Shown one piece after another: positions 1 through 4,465 of a stretch of DNA of 5,915 nt. Below the pieces are notes generated by a model. It saw only the letters and a program-made list of their open reading frames with translations, ran no database searches and had not been told where the DNA came from. Position numbers and translations under genes: made by a program. The stretch spans positions 1 through 5,915 of the forward strand of contig SHXL01000168.1 of the NCBI GenBank assembly GCA_009693345.1. The letters run 5' to 3'. The stretch comes from Betaproteobacteria bacterium (lineage in GTDB: Bacteria > Pseudomonadota > Gammaproteobacteria > Burkholderiales > SG8-39). Position 1 is the stretch's first letter; every line of letters starts with the position of its first letter.

Positions 1-183
1 AAGGAAGTGGTGATGCGCAAGGACTTCGGCGTGATTTCCATCCTGCCCCGGCGCAAAGGAAATCTGCTGAATCTTCTCAAGGAGATCGGCCCGATTGAAC
101 TCGCACCACGTGATCAACCCGGGTGGACGGATCGTCGTGCGGATGCCGCGCTGCGCCCGGCGCGCAAGAAGCGCGTTCGGTGA
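1..183 (+). CDS. VapB/AbrB-like antitoxin, C-terminal part (5' end outside window)
   Basis: The frame is open from the first base of the window and ends at TGA 181-183, giving 60 visible residues; the start lies upstream. The visible part begins KEVVMRKDFGVISILPRR, which resembles the last strands of the swapped-hairpin (SpoVT/AbrB, VapB) DNA-binding fold, typically written EVxIRxxGxxIxLxPR. It is followed by GNLLNLLKEIGPIE and a basic tail ending PARKKRVR. In such antitoxins the N-terminal fold binds the operator and the C-terminal tail wraps and blocks the toxin, so most of what is visible should be the toxin-neutralising part. The family call rests on this short match plus the overlap with a VapC gene directly downstream, the classical antitoxin-toxin order. 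A MazE-like or unclassified antitoxin is possible. The promoter and operator are outside the window. Confidence 0.7.
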   Translation, partial: KEVVMRKDFGVISILPRRKGNLLNLLKEIGPIELAPRDQPGWTDRRADAALRPARKKRVR

Positions 184-587
184 ACTGGATGTTCGACACC
201 AACGCCATTTCGGCATTGGTGCATCACCGCGCGGGCTGGGAGCAGCTCGCCCGCCGGATTGACGGACTAGCTGCAGATCAACGTCTGATCTCGACGATCA
301 CGCTCTCCGAGCTGCAAACGATGATTGCCAAGGCCGAGGCCCCCGAGACGAAGAGAACCCTCGTATGGCGAGTGCTGCTCAACTTTCAATTTTTGGATTT
401 CGACGAATTGGCGGCAGTGCATGCGGGCCGAATTCGAGCGTACCTGGAGCCGCGCGGCATCAAGATCGGTCCGATGGATTCACTGCTTGCCGCGCATGCG
501 TTGAGCATTGGCGCCACCGTAGTTACCGGGAACATGCGCGAGTTTGCAAGGGTGCCCGGTCTCGCGGCGGAGAACTGGCTTCATTAA
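180..587 (+). CDS. vapC: VapC-type PIN-domain ribonuclease toxin
   Basis: This is a 135-residue protein, normal for VapC/FitB toxins, which are Mg-dependent endoribonucleases that cut tRNA or rRNA when not bound by antitoxin. The PIN acidic residues are all present: D6 in MFDTNAIS, E44 in TLSELQ, D100 in GPMDSLLAAHAL and E121 in the C-terminal block TGNMREFARVPGL. Glutamate at the fourth position is common in this branch, so the active site looks intact. The chosen start is GTG 180, whose GTGA overlaps the antitoxin stop and implies translational coupling; no good Shine-Dalgarno is seen. ATG 189 would remove only three residues. A longer frame reaches back to position 123, but it only re-reads the antitoxin gene in another frame. 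The stop is TAA. The gene runs tail to tail with grxD. Confidence 0.9.
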   Translation: MNWMFDTNAISALVHHRAGWEQLARRIDGLAADQRLISTITLSELQTMIAKAEAPETKRTLVWRVLLNFQFLDFDELAAVHAGRIRAYLEPRGIKIGPMDSLLAAHALSIGATVVTGNMREFARVPGLAAENWLH

Positions 588-607
588 TGGATAGAAAAAT
601 AAATCCG

Positions 608-647
608 AGGCTGCCCGCGCGGCTTTGTATGCGGACGTAAGTACGCA
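608..647. terminator. Convergent gap with two weak hairpins (possible terminator)
   Basis: The 69 nt between the vapC stop and the grxD stop hold two small hairpins. On the plus strand, 608-614 can pair with 619-625 (7 bp including wobble pairs, loop CCGC) and is followed by TGTATG. Next, 630-636 pairs with 641-647 with one internal mismatch and a GTAA tetraloop. On the minus strand the sequence continues into ATTTATTTTTC (about 590-600). Neither hairpin is followed directly by a proper U tract, so these are weak candidates for ending both convergent transcripts. Confidence 0.3.
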
Positions 648-656
648 GACCGCGAT

Positions 657-986
657 CTAGGCCTGTTGGCGCAACCCTTCCAGTAGCTTTTGCAGCTCGC
701 CCGACTGGTACATCTCTTTCACGATATCCGAGCCGCCGACGAATTCGCCCTTGACGTAAAGCTGCGGGATCGTGGGCCAGTTGGCGTAGTCCTTGATGCC
801 CTGGCGGATGTCCGGGTTCTCCAGCACGTTGACGCTGAAAAAGCTCGTCACGCCGCAGGCGTTCAGCATCTGCACCGCGAGCTGGGAGAAGCCGCATTGG
901 GGAAACTGCGGCGTACCCTTCATGTAGAGCACCACGGGGTTGCCGGTAACCTGCTGCTTGATCTTGTCTTGGGTATCCATGGTCAT
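657..986 (-). CDS. grxD: CGFS-type monothiol glutaredoxin (Grx4/GrxD)
   Basis: This is a 109-residue cytoplasmic protein with the complete monothiol glutaredoxin signature: MKGTPQFPQCGFS with the active cysteine C31, WPTIPQLYV at residues 70-78 (cis-proline loop), and GGSDI at 84-88 for glutathione binding. CGFS glutaredoxins bind a glutathione-ligated [2Fe-2S] cluster as a dimer or with BolA proteins and pass it on; they are poor disulfide reductases. The chosen start is ATG 986, preceded by GGAAAG (1000-995) eight bases upstream. Its ATGA overlaps the prmC stop, so translation is probably coupled. ATG 980 is an alternative two codons later. An in-frame upstream extension to 1037 re-reads the prmC 3' end and lacks family support. 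The gene is last in the hemA operon and is the only one of the four ending in UAG. Confidence 0.95.
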   Translation of the reverse strand: MTMDTQDKIKQQVTGNPVVLYMKGTPQFPQCGFSQLAVQMLNACGVTSFFSVNVLENPDIRQGIKDYANWPTIPQLYVKGEFVGGSDIVKEMYQSGELQKLLEGLRQQA

Positions 987-1777
987 GATTTTAACTTTCC
1001 ACCCGAGACCCGGGCAATGCCTGCAAGGTCGGGCCATGTAGTGATCGATTCAAGCCCTGCTGCGGCGAGCAGTTCTCCGACCTCCTCCTCCTGCCCCTGG
1101 CCGTGCTCCAGCAGCAGCCAACCGCCGGAGACGAGGTGGGAGGGCGCAGCCGTTGCAATGTCCCTGATGCAATCAAGGCCATCCGGTCCGCCTATCAGGG
1201 CCCCCTGAGGTTCGAAGCGCAGGCCCTCGAGATGCGGATCGCCGCTCGCGACATAGGGCGGATTGGAAACGATGAGCTCGAAACGCTCCCCCGCCGCCGG
1301 AGCGAACCAGCAGCCGTGGCGGAAATCGATTTCCAGATTCAGTTTGGCGGCATTGCGCTTCGCGCTCAGAAGCGCCGAAAGGTCGGAATCGATTGCGACC
1401 ACCCGGATTTTTGGCCTTTGATGCTTGATCGCCAGCGCTACCGCGCCCGAACCGGTACCTAGGTCCAGGACCGAAGAAGCATCCCGCTCCAGAGCCAAGT
1501 CCACCAGCAGCTCGGTCTCCGGCCGCGGGATGAGCACCGAGGGGTTGACCGAAAGCTCGAGGCCGTAGAACTCCTTGCGCCCGAGGATGTACGCGACCGG
1601 CTCTCCCTTGATTCTTCTTTGTATGAAGTCATGAAAAGCATTTTCGACTTCAAAGGGAACTTCCTGCTCAGGCGATGCCGCCAGACTGGCTTGCGAAGTA
1701 CCGCAAACCTCGGCCAGCAGCAGCCTTGCCTCGCGCATGTCGATGCCCGACGCCGCGATTGCTTGGGAAATCTTCAA
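983..1777 (-). CDS. prmC: Peptide chain release factor N5-glutamine methyltransferase (PrmC/HemK)
   Basis: PrmC transfers a methyl group from S-adenosylmethionine to the glutamine of the GGQ motif of RF1 and RF2, increasing peptide release. The 264-residue reading has the helical N-terminal substrate domain (EARLLLAEV near 16-24), the linker IPRPETELLV at 83-92, the SAM site VLDLGTGSG at 103-111 and the catalytic NPPY at 172-175, which holds the target glutamine. The length is close to the roughly 277 residues of E. coli PrmC. The likely start is TTG 1777, overlapping the prfA TGA as TTGA; it keeps the helix ahead of EARLLL. The first in-frame ATG (1738) would remove 13 residues of that domain, and the open frame further upstream (to 2092) lies inside prfA and is a shadow. 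I see no clear Shine-Dalgarno, so translation probably depends on ribosomes finishing prfA. Confidence 0.93.
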   Translation of the reverse strand: MKISQAIAASGIDMREARLLLAEVCGTSQASLAASPEQEVPFEVENAFHDFIQRRIKGEPVAYILGRKEFYGLELSVNPSVLIPRPETELLVDLALERDASSVLDLGTGSGAVALAIKHQRPKIRVVAIDSDLSALLSAKRNAAKLNLEIDFRHGCWFAPAAGERFELIVSNPPYVASGDPHLEGLRFEPQGALIGGPDGLDCIRDIATAAPSHLVSGGWLLLEHGQGQEEEVGELLAAAGLESITTWPDLAGIARVSGGKLKS

Positions 1778-2859
1778 GCGGTTTTTTCGGCGAGCTGCGC
1801 GAGTTGCTCGGCCGTGTGCTCCGCGGCGAGCGCATTGACGACATCGTCCAGTTCCCCGTCCATGATGCGCTCGATCTTGTAGAGCGTGAGGTTGATGCGG
1901 TGGTCGGTGACACGGCCCTGCGGGAAATTGTAGGTGCGGATGCGCTCGGAGCGGTCGCCCGAGCCGATCAGCGACTTGCGCGTCGAGGCGGTTTTCGCGG
2001 CGAGCTCCTTTTCCTGCTTGTCCTTGATGCGCGCGGCAAGCACCGAAAGCGCGCGCTCGCGGTTCTTGTGCTGCGAGCGCGAGTCCTGGCACTCGACCAC
2101 GATCCCGGTCGGCAGGTGCGTGATGCGGATTGCCGAATCGGTCTTGTTGACGTGCTGGCCTCCGGCGCCAGACGCCCTGTACGTGTCGACGCGCAGCTCG
2201 GCCGGGTTGAGCACGACTTCGCTCACCGCATCGGCTTCCGGCAGGACCGCGACGGTGCAGGCCGAAGTGTGAATTCGTCCTTGCGTCTCCGTTTCCGGCA
2301 CGCGCTGCACGCGATGCCCGCCGGATTCGAATTTGAGCCTCGAATACGCGCCCTGCCCGGCGATGCGCGCGACCACCTCCTTGAAGCCGCCGAGCTCGGA
2401 GGGACTCTCCGAGATCAGCTCGACCTGCCAGCCCTGGCGCTCCGCATAGCGCGTGTACATGCGGAACAGGTCGCCGGCGAACAGCCCCGATTCGTCGCCG
2501 CCGGTGCCGGCGCGCACTTCCAGGAAGATATTCCGGTCATCGTTCGGATCGCGCGGCAGCAGCGCCGCCTGCACTTCAGCTTCGATTTCTTGCATCGTGG
2601 CCTGCGCGATCTTCAGTTCCTCGCCGGCGAAACCCTTCATCGAAGGATCGGCGGCCATCTCGCTCGCGTCGGCGGCATCGCGCTCCGCCTGCTGGTAGCG
2701 GCCATAAAGTTCGACCACGCTGCTCAGCTCGGCGTGTTCGCGTGACAGCTTGCGGAATTCGCCCATGTCACGCGCGGCGTTCTCGGCCGACAGCAACCGG
2801 TTCAGCTCCTCCAGCCGCCTCGCGAGGCTGTCGAGCTTCGTACGCAGCGAGGGCTTCAA
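1774..2859 (-). CDS. prfA: Peptide chain release factor 1 (RF1)
   Basis: RF1 recognises UAA and UAG in the ribosomal A site and triggers hydrolysis of peptidyl-tRNA. The protein has 361 residues against 360 in E. coli and aligns from its first residues (MKPS). Landmarks are the N-terminal helical domain (1-100), AGTGGDES at 117-124, the stop-codon recognition tripeptide region with P188-E189-T190 (PxT class, PAT in E. coli), HTSACTVAVLPE at 197-208, and the catalytic GAGGQHVNKTDSAIR with Q235, the PrmC target. The start is TTG 2859, only 10 nt after the hemA stop, with no clear Shine-Dalgarno; the match to MKPS in E. coli RF1 supports it. The gene itself ends in UGA, read by RF2, so RF1 does not terminate its own synthesis. 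It is the second gene of the hemA operon, directly before the gene for its modifying enzyme. Confidence 0.97.
   Translation of the reverse strand: MKPSLRTKLDSLARRLEELNRLLSAENAARDMGEFRKLSREHAELSSVVELYGRYQQAERDAADASEMAADPSMKGFAGEELKIAQATMQEIEAEVQAALLPRDPNDDRNIFLEVRAGTGGDESGLFAGDLFRMYTRYAERQGWQVELISESPSELGGFKEVVARIAGQGAYSRLKFESGGHRVQRVPETETQGRIHTSACTVAVLPEADAVSEVVLNPAELRVDTYRASGAGGQHVNKTDSAIRITHLPTGIVVECQDSRSQHKNRERALSVLAARIKDKQEKELAAKTASTRKSLIGSGDRSERIRTYNFPQGRVTDHRINLTLYKIERIMDGELDDVVNALAAEHTAEQLAQLAEKTA
1782..1787 (-). other. A6 run in the last codons of prfA (possible slippage site)
   Basis: On the minus strand the prfA 3' end reads GCC GAA AAA ACC GCT TGA. The six adenines would allow tRNA-Lys on AAA to re-pair one base back. 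The -1 frame entered there is the prmC frame, which is open (AAA AAC CGC TTG AAG), so a slip would fuse RF1 to PrmC instead of stopping. The in-frame codons do not form a canonical X XXY YYZ heptamer, and I see no obvious strong stimulatory element, so whether any slippage occurs is unknown. Confidence 0.25.
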
Positions 2860-2869
2860 GGCCGCAGTT

Positions 2870-4126
2870 TCAAGGACGAACGCGGAACAGGCGCGCGAGC
2901 GTGTCGGCGAGCGTGCGCCGCTCCTCGCCGGTCGCTTCGTTCAGCGCCTGCGTCGGCGCGTGCATCAGCTTGTTCGTGAGGCCCTGCGACAGCGCTTCGA
3001 GGACTTGCTTCGGATCGTCGCCCTTGGCGAGGAGCCTGAGCGCGCGCTCGACCTCGGTGCGGCGGGCATCTTCGGCCTTATCCCGGAGGGCCCTGATGAG
3101 CGACACCGATTCGCGCACCTGCATCCAGTGCATGAACTGGCCGACCTGGGTGTCGATGATGACCTCGGCCTGTTCCACGGCCGAGCGGCGCGCGTCCTGG
3201 TTGCCCTGCACCACGCCCTTCAGGTCGTCCACCGTGTAGAGAAAAACGTCGTCCAACTCGCCGACCTCGGGCTCGATGTCGCGCGGCACCGCCAGGTCTA
3301 CCATGAACATCGGCAGGCGCCGCCGCGCCTTGAGCGCGCGTTCCACCATCCCCTTGCCCAGGATCGGCAGCGAACTTGCGGTGGAGGAAACCACGATGTC
3401 GTGCTCGTGCAGGCATTGCGCGAGTTCGCGCAGTTCGATGGCGCACGCGTTGAAGCGGTGCGCCAGCGCCTCGGCCCGCTCCAGCGTCCGGTTGGCGACC
3501 GTGATGCGCGCCGGGCCCTGTGCCGCGAAGTGCGTCGCGCACAGTTCGATCATCTCGCCCGCGCCGATGAACAGCACCTTCTGGTCCTTCAACGAAGGGA
3601 AGATCCTGCCGGCGAGCTTCACCGCCGCCGCCGCCATGGATACGCTGTGGGCGCCGACCTGCGTGGTGCTGCGCACTTCCTTGGCAACCGCGAAGGAGCG
3701 CTGGAAGAGCTTGTGCAGCACCGTGCCCAGCGTGCCGGCGGCCTCCGCGGAGCGCACCGCCTCCTTCATCTGGCCGAGTATCTCGGGTTCGCCCAGCACC
3801 ATGGAATCCAGGCCCGAGGCGACGCGGAACGCATGCCGCACCGCCTGCTCGCGCGGCAACGCGTACAGGCAGGGCGTCAGCTCCCGCGGATCCACGCCGT
3901 GGTATTTCGCGAGCCACTCGGCGACCGCCGCGCGCTTTTCTTCCTGCCGCTCGCCGGAAAGATAGAGTTCGGTGCGGTTGCAGGTGGAAAGGATCGCGGC
4001 CTCAGGCGCCAGCACGCGCTTGGCCTCGCCCAGCGCTTCGCCCAGGCGCTCGACGTGAAAAACCACCTTCTCGCGCATCGTCAGCGGAGCGGTCTGATGG
4101 TTGAGCCCGAGGGCGAAAATGGTCAT
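2870..4126 (-). CDS. hemA: Glutamyl-tRNA reductase
   Basis: HemA reduces glutamyl-tRNA(Glu) with NADPH to glutamate-1-semialdehyde, the first committed step of C5-pathway tetrapyrrole (haem) synthesis. The 418-residue protein matches the family over its full length. It shows GLNHQTAP at 7-14, the catalytic cysteine C49 in STCNRTEL, SGLDSMVLGEPEILGQ at 104-119, the NADPH-binding Rossmann motif IGAGEM at 187-192, AVPRDIEPEV near 279-288, and the C-terminal helical dimerisation region ending at 418. The start is ATG 4126, fixed by the conserved N-terminus. It has no Shine-Dalgarno of its own, but its ATGA overlaps the stop of a short upstream reading frame that has a strong one. The gene heads the operon that continues into prfA, prmC and grxD. 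The stop is TGA. Confidence 0.97.
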   Translation of the reverse strand: MTIFALGLNHQTAPLTMREKVVFHVERLGEALGEAKRVLAPEAAILSTCNRTELYLSGERQEEKRAAVAEWLAKYHGVDPRELTPCLYALPREQAVRHAFRVASGLDSMVLGEPEILGQMKEAVRSAEAAGTLGTVLHKLFQRSFAVAKEVRSTTQVGAHSVSMAAAAVKLAGRIFPSLKDQKVLFIGAGEMIELCATHFAAQGPARITVANRTLERAEALAHRFNACAIELRELAQCLHEHDIVVSSTASSLPILGKGMVERALKARRRLPMFMVDLAVPRDIEPEVGELDDVFLYTVDDLKGVVQGNQDARRSAVEQAEVIIDTQVGQFMHWMQVRESVSLIRALRDKAEDARRTEVERALRLLAKGDDPKQVLEALSQGLTNKLMHAPTQALNEATGEERRTLADTLARLFRVRP

Positions 4127-4161
4127 GGCTGGGACGATGCAAGCGCTTGTTTCGCTGCCAT
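4123..4161 (-). CDS. Possible 12-codon leader peptide upstream of hemA
   Basis: The minus strand carries ATG at 4161-4159 and reads MAAKQALASSQP before TGA at 4125-4123. The stop overlaps the hemA start as ATGA. Upstream lies GGGAGGAGG (4174-4166), with GGAGG seven bases from this ATG, a far better ribosome site than anything immediately ahead of hemA. The arrangement fits a coupling leader: ribosomes load here, terminate, and restart on hemA. The peptide has no obvious run of regulatory codons and no family is recognised. The counter-reading is that TAAAAT (4165-4160), which overlaps this ATG, is the hemA -10 box, in which case the frame is not transcribed intact. Confidence 0.4.
   Translation of the reverse strand: MAAKQALASSQP
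4140..4149. repeat. Perfect 10-bp palindrome CAAGCGCTTG in the hemA 5' region
   Basis: CAAGCGCTTG is fully self-complementary. It lies 14-23 bp upstream of the hemA ATG and inside the short upstream frame. It could be an operator for a dimeric regulator, or simply part of the short leader frame. No known regulator consensus is recognised, and a single 10-bp palindrome can arise by chance. Confidence 0.3.
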
Positions 4162-4174
4162 TTTACCTCCTCCC
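4160..4174 (-). promoter_or_regulatory. hemA: hemA-side signal: strong Shine-Dalgarno or -10 box (competing readings)
   Basis: On the minus strand GGGAGGAGG (4174-4166) runs straight into TAAAAT (4165-4160). The first is a near-perfect anti-16S match and would serve the ATG at 4161. The second matches the -10 consensus at five of six positions, but 16-18 bp upstream there is no recognisable -35 (CATCGG or similar) and no extended TGn. Both readings cannot hold for the same transcript. The ribosome-site reading is slightly preferred because the Shine-Dalgarno match is longer and the frame ends exactly at hemA. Confidence 0.45.
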
Positions 4175-4179
4175 GCCCA

Positions 4180-4207
4180 TTGCCGATGCGCGATCCTGGT
4201 TTAGAAT
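4180..4207 (+). promoter_or_regulatory. Sigma-70-type promoter of the acp/ketosynthase operon, apparently leaderless
   Basis: TTGCCG (4180-4185) and TAGAAT (4202-4207) are separated by 16 bp. With a normal spacing of six bases after the -10 box, transcription would start at 4214, the A of the acp ATG. No Shine-Dalgarno lies between, and TAG at 4202-4204, inside the -10 box, is an in-frame stop that blocks any earlier acp start. The -35 half lies in the same short region as the divergent hemA signals. Confidence 0.5.
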
Positions 4208-4213
4208 TGCCGC

Positions 4214-4459
4214 ATGGACACGCTCAGCCGAATCAAGGATCTCGCCATCAAGGAACTCTCGCTCGATCCGGCCAAGCTCGACGCCGATGCACCGCTGGCG
4301 GATCTGGGGGTGGACTCCCTCACCTTCATCGAGTTCATGTTCAAGGTCGAAGACGAGTTCGGCGTCACCGTCTCGGACGAGGATCTGCGCAATATCAAGT
4401 GCTTCGCCGACCTGGAGCGCCACATCGCCAAGACGCTGCAGGCTGCCGGCAAGGCCTGA
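4214..4459 (+). CDS. Acyl carrier protein (stand-alone, 4'-phosphopantetheine-binding)
   Basis: This is an 81-residue acidic four-helix carrier protein. The prosthetic-group site is S35 in DLGVDSLTFIEF, and the acidic recognition helix continues as FKVEDEFGV. It would carry acyl intermediates as thioesters in the cytoplasm after activation by a phosphopantetheinyl transferase, which is not in the window. The sequence departs from housekeeping AcpP (DSLTFIEFMF in place of the usual DSLDTVELVM), which together with the adjacent ketosynthase suggests a dedicated pathway. The start at ATG 4214 is secure, because an in-frame TAG lies only 12 nt upstream with no start codon between. No Shine-Dalgarno is present. 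The gene is first in a two-gene operon, 6 nt before the ketosynthase, and divergent from hemA. Which acyl chain it carries cannot be told from the sequence. Confidence 0.93.
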   Translation: MDTLSRIKDLAIKELSLDPAKLDADAPLADLGVDSLTFIEFMFKVEDEFGVTVSDEDLRNIKCFADLERHIAKTLQAAGKA

Positions 4460-4465
4460 GCTGCG

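Noticed and set aside
118..121. VapC active site lacking its fourth acidic residue
   Set aside because: Glu121 in NMREF fills the position; this block form is common in VapC proteins, so the site is complete.
123..179. N-terminal extension of vapC to ATG 123
   Set aside because: It overlaps the antitoxin tail in another frame and lacks PIN-domain sequence; the GTGA overlap at 180 gives the family-like N-terminus.
188..190. PET in place of PAT in the RF1 recognition tripeptide
   Set aside because: The stop-codon determinants proline and threonine are kept (P188, T190 of RF1; positions given are residues, not bases) and the middle residue varies among RF1 proteins, so altered codon specificity is not indicated.
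587..640. 17-codon frame starting in the vapC stop (TAATG)
   Set aside because: It is very short with no ribosome site; the end of a shadow frame, with no support as a gene.
1778..2092. N-terminal extension of prmC inside prfA
   Set aside because: The frame is open but encodes low-complexity Arg/Ala-rich sequence absent from PrmC proteins; the RF1 frame is the real one here.
1675..2745. Plus-strand open frame (356 codons) opposite prfA
   Set aside because: It mirrors the RF1 codons; long antisense frames are expected in GC-rich genes, and there is no domain or start signal.
2750..4204. Long plus-strand open frame (484 codons) opposite hemA
   Set aside because: It is antisense to a full-length, motif-complete hemA, is rich in Arg, His and Ala as GC-rich shadow frames are, and matches no family I recognise.
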